From positions 1 through 6,030 of the forward strand of contig CALBXN010000192.1 in the NCBI GenBank assembly GCA_937890485.1: DNA of 6,030 bases. The letters are read 5' to 3'. The DNA is from an uncultured Treponema sp. GTDB taxonomy: Bacteria; Spirochaetota; Spirochaetia; Treponematales; Treponemataceae. The position numbers were made by a program, and so were the translations under genes. Shown one piece after another: positions 1 to 6,030 of this stretch (within the stretch, counting starts at the first letter, position 1; every line of letters starts with the position of its first letter). Below the pieces are notes generated by a model. The model was not told the origin of the DNA. It saw only the letters and a program-made list of their open reading frames with translations, and searched no databases.

Positions 1-14
1 TATTTTTTATTCAT
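1..14 (-). CDS. Start of a divergent gene, cut by the window edge
   Basis: Read on the - strand, an ATG at 14-12 opens a frame coding Met-Asn-Lys-Lys before the window ends. It is preceded by GGAGG at 25-21 with a 6-base spacer, which is a well-formed ribosome binding site and the main reason for calling a gene here. Only four complete codons are visible, so the product cannot be identified. A Met-Asn-Lys-Lys start is common in exported proteins and lipoproteins, but that is only a weak hint. The gene is divergent from the ABC operon and would share the 15-197 region with it. Confidence 0.55.
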
Positions 15-20
15 ACTACA

Positions 21-25
21 CCTCC
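21..25 (-). promoter_or_regulatory. Ribosome binding site of the divergent gene
   Basis: CCTCC on the + strand reads GGAGG on the - strand, 6 bases upstream of the ATG at 14-12. It matches the anti-Shine-Dalgarno consensus and supports the partial - strand gene. Confidence 0.55.
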
Positions 26-39
26 AATTGTGTCCAATT
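23..39. repeat. Short direct repeat TCCAATT, 10-base period
   Basis: TCCAATT occurs at 23-29 and again at 33-39, so the two copies start exactly 10 bases apart, about one helical turn. The first copy overlaps the Shine-Dalgarno site of the divergent gene. This spacing could suit a regulator binding one face of the DNA, but two 7-base copies in AT-rich DNA may be chance. Confidence 0.3.
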
Positions 40-125
40 TTTTGGGTGCAGTTCACATTCCCCGTTGAAAGCGTTGGCTGAAAATTCTGCATTTACATAA
101 TTTCAACTTGCTTTATTTTGTGTAC

Positions 126-154
126 TTGTAACTTTCTTAAATCTATTTTATTTT
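126..154 (+). promoter_or_regulatory. Possible sigma-70-type promoter of the ABC operon
   Basis: TTGTAA at 126-131 and TATTTT at 149-154 are separated by 17 bases, and each matches four of six consensus positions. TACTAT and TATAGA at 154-162 are other possible -10 elements. In DNA this AT-rich such matches are easily found, so this is only a candidate; an operon promoter somewhere in 100-170 is expected from the layout. Confidence 0.2.
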
Positions 155-187
155 ACTATAGATAAGTAATTTTTTAATGTTTATTTT

Positions 188-192
188 GGAGG
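188..192 (+). promoter_or_regulatory. Ribosome binding site that fixes the gldA start
   Basis: GGAGG lies 5 bases upstream of the ATG at 198. An in-frame ATG at 177 would put this site inside the coding sequence and has only T-rich DNA upstream, so the site argues for 198 as the true start. Confidence 0.8.
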
Positions 193-197
193 AAAAA

Positions 198-1160
198 ATG
201 ATTGAAGTTCAAGAAGTTTCTAGGACCTTTGGAACTTTTAAAGCAGTAGATTCCATCAGTTTTTCAATTAAAACTGGCGAAATTGTTGGATTGCTTGGTC
301 CAAACGGTGCTGGAAAAACTACAACCATGAGAATGATTACTGGTTTTTTGGATATGGATTCTGGTAGCATAAAAATTGATGGAAAAGACATCCGCGAAAA
401 TCCTAAAGAATCAAAACGAAAAATCGGATATATGCCTGAATCCGCTCCTCTTTATGGAGAAATGATTGTTGCTGATTATCTTGAATATGTTGCTCAAATG
501 CAGGGTGTTAATCCTAAAGAAAAAGTTCCACAACTTGCTTCTGTGTGTGGCTTAACTGATGTAATGCACAAAAATGTTTCAGATCTTTCAAGAGGATATA
601 GACAGCGTGTTGGCCTTGCACATGCTTTGATGAATGATCCAGAAATCTTAATTTTAGATGAACCAACAAGCGGACTTGATCCAAATCAAATTATAGAAGT
701 TCGTTCACTTATAAAAGAAATTGGTAAAACTCGTACAGTAATTATTTCTACACATATTTTAAGTGAAGTAGAAATGATTTGTGATAGAGTAATTATTATT
801 TCTCGTGGAAAAATTGCTGCCGATAGTCCTACTTCAGAATTGCGAACTAGATACGCAGGAAATTCTAATGTGATTGTAAATCTTTCTGGAGCAGAGAAAA
901 CAGAATTTGAAAACGTGATTTCTAAAATTGAAGGCGTTTGTTCAATTTCATTTTTGGATACAAATGACACAGAAAATAATCTTCCAAAAGAAATTGAAAA
1001 ACCTCTTATCGCAAGAATCGGAATTAAAGATAACGCAGAAATAAGAAATGTTCTTTCACAAAAAATTATTTCTAATGGTTGGGATCTTTACGGACTAACT
1101 TTAGAAACAAATACTTTAGAAGATGTATTTAAAACTTTAACAACTGGAGGAGAACAATGA
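198..1160 (+). CDS. gldA: GldA-like ABC transporter ATP-binding protein
   Basis: This 320-residue cytoplasmic ATPase would power the adjacent GldF/GldG exporter. All nucleotide-binding motifs are present: Walker A GPNGAGKT at residues 34-41, the family signature LSRGYRQR at 130-137, Walker B LILDEP at 151-156, D-loop SGLD at 158-161 and the switch histidine at 186. The Q-loop position reads GYMPE with Glu81 rather than Gln, which I recall as typical of the GldA branch. After about residue 220 there is an extra C-terminal domain of about 100 residues with no ATPase motif, as in many ABC-2 exporter ATPases. The ATG at 198 is preferred over the ATG at 177, seven codons upstream, because GGAGG sits 5 bases before it and similarity to ABC ATPases begins at once. 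The gene ends in an ATGA overlap with the permease gene. The substrate is not predictable; the ABC-2 exporter ATPase call is firm, the gld name follows from the neighbours. Confidence 0.93.
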   Translation: MIEVQEVSRTFGTFKAVDSISFSIKTGEIVGLLGPNGAGKTTTMRMITGFLDMDSGSIKIDGKDIRENPKESKRKIGYMPESAPLYGEMIVADYLEYVAQMQGVNPKEKVPQLASVCGLTDVMHKNVSDLSRGYRQRVGLAHALMNDPEILILDEPTSGLDPNQIIEVRSLIKEIGKTRTVIISTHILSEVEMICDRVIIISRGKIAADSPTSELRTRYAGNSNVIVNLSGAEKTEFENVISKIEGVCSISFLDTNDTENNLPKEIEKPLIARIGIKDNAEIRNVLSQKIISNGWDLYGLTLETNTLEDVFKTLTTGGEQ

Positions 1161-1861
1161 TAAGTGTAATAATGAAAAGAGAATTAAAATCTTATTTTAC
1201 AAGTCCAGTTGCTTACATTGTAACTTGTGCTTTTTTAATTGTTTCTGGTTTCATGCTTTTTTCGTTTTTCTTTTTAGCAAACAGAGCAGAACTTAGAGAA
1301 TTTTTTGTAAACTTACCTTGGTTGTTTGCAATTTTTATTCCAGCTTTAACAATGCGTCTTTTCTCTGAGGAACGTGGAAGAGGAACAATCGAAACTTTGA
1401 TGACACTTCCTGTAACTTGTACAGATGTTGTTATCGGAAAATTTTTAGCAGCATTTGTTTCTTCTATAATAATGCTTGTTCCTACTTTTATTTATGCAAT
1501 TACTGCAAGCATTTTTGGTGATGTTGATTTTGGTCCACTTTTTTGTGGATATCTTGGAGCAATTTTTTTAGGAGCATGTTTTTCTGCAATAGGAATTTTT
1601 GCTTCTTCAATTACAAAAAATCAAATTGTTTCATTCTTTGTTGCCTTTGGAATTTGTATTCTTCTTGCAATGATTGATAGATTTTTAATTTTCCTTCCAG
1701 CAGGCATTGTTGGATTTTTGCAATTCATTTCTGCAGGAAGTCATTTTACGTCAATTTCAAGAGGAATCATTGATTCAAGAGATTTGCTTTATTTTATTTC
1801 AATAACAATTTTATTTATTGCAATTACAGTAAAAGTTCTTGAAAATCGTAGGAGTGCATAA
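1157..1861 (+). CDS. gldF: GldF-like ABC-2 type permease
   Basis: This 234-residue protein is the membrane domain of the transporter. Six hydrophobic segments are visible at about residues 17-40, 52-68, 96-120, 126-150, 157-181 and 210-228. Between segments two and three lies the motif FSEERGRGTIETLMTLP (69-85), characteristic of ABC-2 permeases of the GldF/NosY type and probably part of the contact with the ATPase. The short N-terminal amphipathic stretch (MKRELKSYFTSP) is also typical. Length and topology match a complete family member. Its ATG lies in an ATGA overlap with the gldA stop, with GGAGGAG at 1146-1152 as the ribosome binding site, so translation is probably coupled and the subunits made together. 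A functional transporter would need two copies of this protein or a partner; no second permease is seen here, so a homodimer is likely. Confidence 0.93.
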   Translation: MISVIMKRELKSYFTSPVAYIVTCAFLIVSGFMLFSFFFLANRAELREFFVNLPWLFAIFIPALTMRLFSEERGRGTIETLMTLPVTCTDVVIGKFLAAFVSSIIMLVPTFIYAITASIFGDVDFGPLFCGYLGAIFLGACFSAIGIFASSITKNQIVSFFVAFGICILLAMIDRFLIFLPAGIVGFLQFISAGSHFTSISRGIIDSRDLLYFISITILFIAITVKVLENRRSA

Positions 1862-1863
1862 AA

Positions 1864-3963
1864 ATGAAAAAATTTATAAATTGGATTACAGGTCCAAAAA
1901 GCGATTTTGTTTTATTGATTATCCTACTTGTGTTAATAAATCTTGTAGGTGCAAATTCTTTTTTTAGATTAGATTTAACTTCGCCTAAATCATATTCTTT
2001 ATCACAAAGTAGTAAAGAAGTTGTAAAAAATTTAGAAGAGCCTTTGTCCGTAAAAGTTTTCTTTTCAAATAATTTACCTTCTCCATATAACACTGTTGAA
2101 CAATACCTTGAAGATATTTTAGTTGAATACAAAGGAAGTGCAAACAAAAATTTTAGTTATGAATTTTTTGATATGGACAAACCTGAAAATGAAGAACTTG
2201 CTTCTAGTTATCGAATAAGACAAAAACAAATTCAAGAAGTAAAAGATAACGAAGTAGGTTTTAAAAATGTTTACATGGGTGTTGTTTTAGTTTATGCAGA
2301 TTCAATTGAAGTTCTTGATGATATAATTTCGCCAGACGGACTTGAATATAGATTAACAACAACAATGAGCAAAATGATAAATACAACAAGTGCATTAGCG
2401 GGTTTAAAAGATAATGTAAATGTTACTCTTTATTCATCAAGTGATTTAAGTGCATTTGGAATTAAAAATTTTAATCAGTTAGAAAATATTGTTTCTAATG
2501 CAGTTGCTCAAGTAAACAAAAAAAATATGAACAAAGTTTCTTTTAAAGTTGTTAATCCTAATCAAGATGAAGTTTCTGAACTTTGTGCAAAATATGGAGT
2601 TGATGAAATTTCATGGACTGATGATAAAGCAACAGATGAATCAAAGCAAAATGGAAAAGGAATGATTGCCGCTGTAATGGAATATAACGACAACTTCAAA
2701 CTTTTACCTGTTAAACTTTCTAGAAGTTTTTTTGGTTCTTACGGAATTGCAGGACTTGATAATTTAGAAACTGTAATTACAGAAAATTTACAAACCTTAG
2801 TTTCTCGTTCTGACAAAATTGGTTACTTAACAGGTTTTGGAACAAAATCTTTGAACGACGCACAAAATGGTTCCCAGCGATTGCAAATGCTTGCAAATGA
2901 TAAATATCAATTTGTGGAATTGGATTTAGAAAAAGATGAAATTCCTTCTACAATTTCTAATATCGTAATTGTTGCACCTACAGAAAAAATTTCTGAAAAA
3001 GTTTTTTATAAACTGGATCAATTTTTGATGCAAGGTGGAAACTTAACTGTCTTTGCAGATATGTATCAAGAAATTCCAACACAAAATCAATATCAACTTC
3101 CAGAATACAAATTGTTAGAAACTGGACTTCCTGAATTTTTAGCAAAGTACGGAATTGAACTTGGTAAAGATTATGTAATGGATATGAATTGTTATAAAAA
3201 TTTTCAGCAAGGTTATGGTGAAATTCCAATGTACTATGTTCCAATTACAGAACGCAGTACAATCAATCAGAAAAATCCAATTACAAAAAATCTTTCATAC
3301 ATTTTGATGTTCCAAAATAGTTCAATTAATTTAAATTTATCTGATGATGTAAAAGGAACTGTTTTGGTAAAATCTTCTGACCAATCTTGGTTGATGAAAG
3401 ATAATATCATTATGCATCCATTGTACATAACTCCTGTTGCAGAAAATGAAAGAAGTTCTTATAACTTAGCAGTTTTAGCAGAAGGAAAATTTGCAAGTCA
3501 ATTTGATAAAAATATTTTAGAGCAAAATAAAAATGATGTTGCAAAAGATTCTTTAGCAGGTGGAACAGATAATCATCTTGCAAAAGCTGTTCAAAATGGA
3601 AAAATTTTTGTTGCTGGAAGTTCTGTGATTGTTAGTCCAATGTTAATTGATGATTCAGGTCGTGAACCAATTTCAATTTTTGTTAGAAACGTTTTAGACT
3701 ACATGAACGGTAACGAAGATTTATGTACAATGAGAACAAAAGGTTTAGCATTAAATACTTTGAAAAAATCTAGTACAGCTTCAATTAAAGTTGCAAAAAT
3801 TATAAATCAATATGGAGTTCCTCTTTTAGTTATCATCATTGGATTTATTGTTTGGCGCATGAGAGTTGAACATCGTAAAAAAATTAGAATTCAATATGCT
3901 TCAACAGATGAAAGAGAAACAATGAGTATGGAAAATAAAAAGGAAAAGAAAAATGACAAATAA
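1864..3963 (+). CDS. gldG: GldG-like auxiliary protein of the ABC exporter
   Basis: This 699-residue protein has one membrane segment near the N terminus (about 15-33) and one near the C terminus (about 651-666). The roughly 600 residues between them should lie on the outer side of the cytoplasmic membrane. Directly after the first segment comes a block (35-67) with FRLDLTSPKSYSLS and then NLEEPLSVKVFFS, the hallmark of the GldG / uncharacterised ABC-associated family. A second recognisable region around 380-400 (KLDQFLMQGGNLTVFAD) resembles the conserved helix and strand of this family's GATase-like fold. The C terminus is a cytoplasmic, strongly charged tail of about 35 residues rich in Lys, Arg and Glu. 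There is no lipobox. The start follows the gldF stop by two bases, with AGGAG at 1850-1854. In some genomes GldF and GldG are fused, consistent with a direct complex. The biochemical role of the family is not settled. Confidence 0.9.
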   Translation: MKKFINWITGPKSDFVLLIILLVLINLVGANSFFRLDLTSPKSYSLSQSSKEVVKNLEEPLSVKVFFSNNLPSPYNTVEQYLEDILVEYKGSANKNFSYEFFDMDKPENEELASSYRIRQKQIQEVKDNEVGFKNVYMGVVLVYADSIEVLDDIISPDGLEYRLTTTMSKMINTTSALAGLKDNVNVTLYSSSDLSAFGIKNFNQLENIVSNAVAQVNKKNMNKVSFKVVNPNQDEVSELCAKYGVDEISWTDDKATDESKQNGKGMIAAVMEYNDNFKLLPVKLSRSFFGSYGIAGLDNLETVITENLQTLVSRSDKIGYLTGFGTKSLNDAQNGSQRLQMLANDKYQFVELDLEKDEIPSTISNIVIVAPTEKISEKVFYKLDQFLMQGGNLTVFADMYQEIPTQNQYQLPEYKLLETGLPEFLAKYGIELGKDYVMDMNCYKNFQQGYGEIPMYYVPITERSTINQKNPITKNLSYILMFQNSSINLNLSDDVKGTVLVKSSDQSWLMKDNIIMHPLYITPVAENERSSYNLAVLAEGKFASQFDKNILEQNKNDVAKDSLAGGTDNHLAKAVQNGKIFVAGSSVIVSPMLIDDSGREPISIFVRNVLDYMNGNEDLCTMRTKGLALNTLKKSSTASIKVAKIINQYGVPLLVIIIGFIVWRMRVEHRKKIRIQYASTDERETMSMENKKEKKNDK

Positions 3964-4537
3964 AATATCTTTACGAAAAATAATTTTACTTTCGTTGATT
4001 GCAATTTTACTTGTTGTATATATTTTGCAACTTGTGATTTCTGGTGCAAATGATGGATACACTCTTAATTTAAAAGAAGTTCCAGATACAATCGTAATCA
4101 AAAACAAAACAAATTCTGAAATAAATCTTATTAACACAAATGGAACTTGGTTGTTAAAAGATGTAAATGAAAATTCAGAAAATGCAAATTTGATTATTCC
4201 TGCAAATGTTGAAACAGTAAAACAGATGATAGATGCAATTTCTAAAATAAATGTTTTGGGTTTGGTTTCTAAAAATGATGATAATGAGCGTTATGGTTTT
4301 TCAGATAATGAACTAATAAAAGTTGTTGTTCAAAAAGATGGAAAAGTTTTACGCACATTGGAACTTGGAAAAAATTCTTCAACATATCAACAAGTGTATG
4401 GAAAAATTGATAATTCAAAAGATGTGTTATTGATTTCCGGAAATCCAAAATTAACTTTTGATGTAACATTTGAAGATTTAAAATCCCTTGTTGAAACTGC
4501 ACCTGAAAATCCTGTTGCAAATTCAACTGCTGAATAA
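3953..4537 (+). CDS. DUF4340 domain protein, membrane anchored
   Basis: This 194-residue protein starts with a short basic stretch and one hydrophobic segment (about 10-30), an uncleaved anchor or signal peptide, so the rest should be extracytoplasmic. The soluble part fits a single DUF4340 unit: a tryptophan-containing strand (TWLLKD, 65-70), then IPANVETVKQMIDAISKI (82-99), then YGF (114-116) where the family usually has YGL, then a strand with LELGK (136-140) and a repeat of beta strands to about 163. Many DUF4340 proteins are 300 residues or more, so this is a short version. The last 25 residues look disordered. The gene overlaps gldG by 11 bases, with AGGA at 3941-3944 as ribosome binding site, so translation is probably coupled. 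DUF4340 genes are often found beside gldFG-type genes, which supports a role as a partner of that exporter; the molecular function is unknown. Confidence 0.85.
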   Translation: MTNKISLRKIILLSLIAILLVVYILQLVISGANDGYTLNLKEVPDTIVIKNKTNSEINLINTNGTWLLKDVNENSENANLIIPANVETVKQMIDAISKINVLGLVSKNDDNERYGFSDNELIKVVVQKDGKVLRTLELGKNSSTYQQVYGKIDNSKDVLLISGNPKLTFDVTFEDLKSLVETAPENPVANSTAE

Positions 4538-4571
4538 TCTTTTTTTACTGAACGAGTTTGAATGAGATAAA
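4538..4571 (+). other. Short gap between the DUF4340 gene and the ModF-like gene
   Basis: The 34-base gap contains a run of seven T at 4540-4546 and a weak Shine-Dalgarno GAG at 4564-4566, 5 bases before the next ATG. A 5-base-pair inverted repeat ATTCA/TGAAT (4521-4535) precedes the T run but has one G:C pair only, so a working terminator is doubtful. The downstream gene can be transcribed by read-through. Its ribosome binding site is much weaker than those of the upstream genes, which may mean lower expression. Confidence 0.5.
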
Positions 4572-6030
4572 ATGAAACTGATAGAAATTTCAAATTGTGA
4601 AATTTGTCAAAATGGAACTAAGGTTTTTCAAAATTTTTCATGGAGTTTTAATCATGGAGAAGTTTGGTTAATTCTTGGTTCCAACAATGGCAAAAAAAAT
4701 ATCTTTATTAAAGCTTTAGAAGAATCCTCGATTAAAAAAAATTCAAATCTAACTTTTGAATTTGTTCCAATTGAAAACGGAATATTTTCAAATACTTTTA
4801 CTGATTCGCTAGAAATTGTTTCTTTAGAAAAAGCTGCAAGTTTAATTGAGCAAGAACGAATAAATGATGAAAGTGAATTTATTGAAGGTGGAATTGATAT
4901 TGGAAGAACTGCAAGAGTTTTTATTTCAGAAGTTTTAAGTGATGATAAATTAAAATCATTTGAACTTGCAAAAAAATTAGAAACTTATCCAGAAGTAAAA
5001 CTTTGTGGAATAGAAAAAGTTTTAGACCGAGGTTTAAAATATCTTTCAACTGGTGAAATTCGTAGAACCTTACTTTGCCGAGCGTTGCTTAGTGGAAAAA
5101 AATTAATTTTATTAAGCGATCCCTTTGCAGGACTTGATGTTGATTCAAGAAAATTATTGTTAGAATTTTTTGATAAGATTGCTTCTAAACAAGGAAATGG
5201 ATTTCCGTTTATTTTGCTTTCGATGGAACGCTACACAGAAATTCCTTCTTCTGTAACTCATGTTTTAGAATTTACAAAAGATGAAATTAGTTTTTGTGGA
5301 ACAAAAAATGAATTTGAAAAAATTTTAGATAATCGTAAAGAACTACAAAAAAAAGAAAGTGAACAAAAACGAAGGGAATTTTTATCAGAATTAAAATCTG
5401 TACAAAATGAATATTCTGAAATTAAATTTTTTAATTATCAAAATTTTGATTCATTAGTTAAGATGAATAATGTAACTGTTCGCTGGGGAGATAACACAGT
5501 TCTTGATAATCTTTCTTGGGAATTAAAACCTCTTGAGCACACACTAATTCGTGGACCAAATGGTTCTGGAAAAACAACTTTGCTAGAACTCATCACTGGG
5601 GACAATATGCAAGTTTTTTCAAACGATGTTTCGATTTTTGATCGTCGTCGTGGAACAGGTGAAACCATCTGGGAACTAAAAGAAAAAATGGGAATTGTTT
5701 CTTATCGGTTGCATTTGGAATATAGGATGTTAGGTGGAATTGATATAGAAGCGGTAATTTTATCAGGCTTTCATGATTCTATCGGATTGTATCAAAGTCG
5801 TTCTCAGGTTGAACAAATTCTTGTAAAAAAATGGTTAAATCTTGCAGGGTTTGCTGGAAGAGAAAAAGAGAACTTTCAAAATCTTTCATACGGAGAACAA
5901 CGCGCAATTTTAATTTTACGAGCTGCTGTAAAATGTCCTCCTTTGTTAATTTTGGATGAGCCTTGTCATGGACTTGACGAAGAAAACAGAAGAATGGTTT
6001 TAGACTTGCTAGAAATTATTGCTTCCACAG
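4572..6030 (+). CDS. modF: ModF-like tandem ABC ATPase, 3' end missing
   Basis: The frame stays open to the window edge, giving 486 residues; a TGA at 4563-4565 just upstream makes ATG 4572 the natural start. It contains two ABC ATPase domains and no membrane segment, so it is cytoplasmic. Similarity to ModF/PhrA is clear from LDRGLKYLSTGE (151-162), TLLCRALLSG (166-175) and, in domain two, RRRGTGETIWELK (358-370) and LHLEYR (380-385). Domain two is intact: Walker A GPNGSGKT (328-335), signature LSYGEQ (438-443), Walker B LLILDEP (458-464), D-loop GLD (467-469). Domain one keeps its signature LSTGE (158-162) but its Walker A reads GSNNGKKN (36-43) and Walker B reads LILLSDP (178-184), so the Walker B Asp is Ser and the catalytic Glu is Asp. 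A charged, probably helical linker (about 248-293) joins the domains. About 45 C-terminal residues, including the second switch region, should lie beyond the window. E. coli ModF is tied to the molybdate locus, but no mod genes are seen here, so the substrate link is uncertain. Confidence 0.88.
   Translation, partial: MKLIEISNCEICQNGTKVFQNFSWSFNHGEVWLILGSNNGKKNIFIKALEESSIKKNSNLTFEFVPIENGIFSNTFTDSLEIVSLEKAASLIEQERINDESEFIEGGIDIGRTARVFISEVLSDDKLKSFELAKKLETYPEVKLCGIEKVLDRGLKYLSTGEIRRTLLCRALLSGKKLILLSDPFAGLDVDSRKLLLEFFDKIASKQGNGFPFILLSMERYTEIPSSVTHVLEFTKDEISFCGTKNEFEKILDNRKELQKKESEQKRREFLSELKSVQNEYSEIKFFNYQNFDSLVKMNNVTVRWGDNTVLDNLSWELKPLEHTLIRGPNGSGKTTLLELITGDNMQVFSNDVSIFDRRRGTGETIWELKEKMGIVSYRLHLEYRMLGGIDIEAVILSGFHDSIGLYQSRSQVEQILVKKWLNLAGFAGREKENFQNLSYGEQRAILILRAAVKCPPLLILDEPCHGLDEENRRMVLDLLEIIAST

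Larger units (their letters stand above)
15..197. promoter_or_regulatory. Divergent intergenic region
   Basis: This stretch lies between two genes that point away from each other, so it should carry the promoters of both. The part at 45-90 is noticeably richer in G and C than the rest, while 95-187 is very rich in T and A. GTTGAAA at 64-70 and its reverse complement TTTCAAC at 101-107 form a 7-base inverted repeat 30 bases apart, which could be an operator or chance. I see no tRNA, riboswitch or terminator hairpin in it. Confidence 0.6.

Noticed and set aside
1824..2147. Open frames on the - strand inside the operon, such as 686-970, 1824-2147, 2978-3244, 3901-4137 and 4269-4593
   Set aside because: They lie opposite well-supported genes, show no recognisable domain and are the expected shadows of AT-rich coding DNA.
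4521..4546. Possible Rho-independent terminator before the ModF-like gene
   Set aside because: The stem ATTCA/TGAAT is only five base pairs with one G:C pair and is separated by four bases from the seven-T run, so it is too weak to call.
4692..4699. Run of eight A inside the degenerate Walker A codons, possible frameshift or sequencing error
   Set aside because: The frame before and after the run matches the ModF family continuously, so there is no net frameshift. Paired compensating errors cannot be excluded without reads, but the Walker B changes lie over 400 bases away and would need separate errors.
5438..5668. Open frame on the - strand within the ModF-like gene
   Set aside because: It lies opposite the conserved Walker A and GETIW region of the second ATPase domain, which explains the sequence fully.
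1..6030. CRISPR arrays, tRNA or rRNA genes, insertion sequences, phage or toxin-antitoxin genes
   Set aside because: No regularly spaced repeats, cloverleaf sequences, transposase motifs or paired terminal repeats were seen; nearly all the sequence is explained by five genes.

Overview
The window is AT-rich and densely coded on the + strand, with short gaps, start/stop overlaps and purine-rich Shine-Dalgarno sites. The gene content (a Gld-type ABC exporter with a DUF4340 partner, followed by a ModF-type double ATPase), the strong A/T preference at third codon positions and the Gram-negative-type protein set would fit a low-GC host-associated bacterium. A Treponema-like spirochaete is my best guess. 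This is an inference from gene content and composition only, with no rRNA or marker gene to support it.

Layout. Positions 1-14 hold the first codons of a gene that leaves the window on the - strand, with a good Shine-Dalgarno site. Positions 15-197 are the shared upstream region of this gene and the + strand operon. The operon then runs without interruption to the end of the window: gldA-like ATPase (198-1160), gldF-like ABC-2 permease (1157-1861), gldG-like auxiliary protein (1864-3963), DUF4340 membrane-anchored protein (3953-4537), and a ModF-like tandem ATPase (4572 to beyond 6030, cut by the window edge).

How the genes fit together. The first four genes overlap or nearly touch, so they are very likely co-translated and form one envelope complex. 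GldA would power the six-segment GldF membrane domain. GldG and the DUF4340 protein, each anchored by membrane segments with a large extracytoplasmic part, would be dedicated partners. The substrate is unknown. In Bacteroidetes the Gld proteins are linked to gliding motility, but related sets occur in many non-gliding bacteria, so gliding should not be assumed here.

The fifth gene is separated by 34 bases with no convincing terminator. It encodes two ABC ATPase domains and no membrane segments. Its sequence clearly matches the ModF/PhrA family, but its first ATPase domain has lost key Walker A and Walker B residues while keeping its signature motif. This is the most interesting feature of the window. 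Otherwise this is a recognisable transporter operon and I see no strong evidence of a wholly new system.
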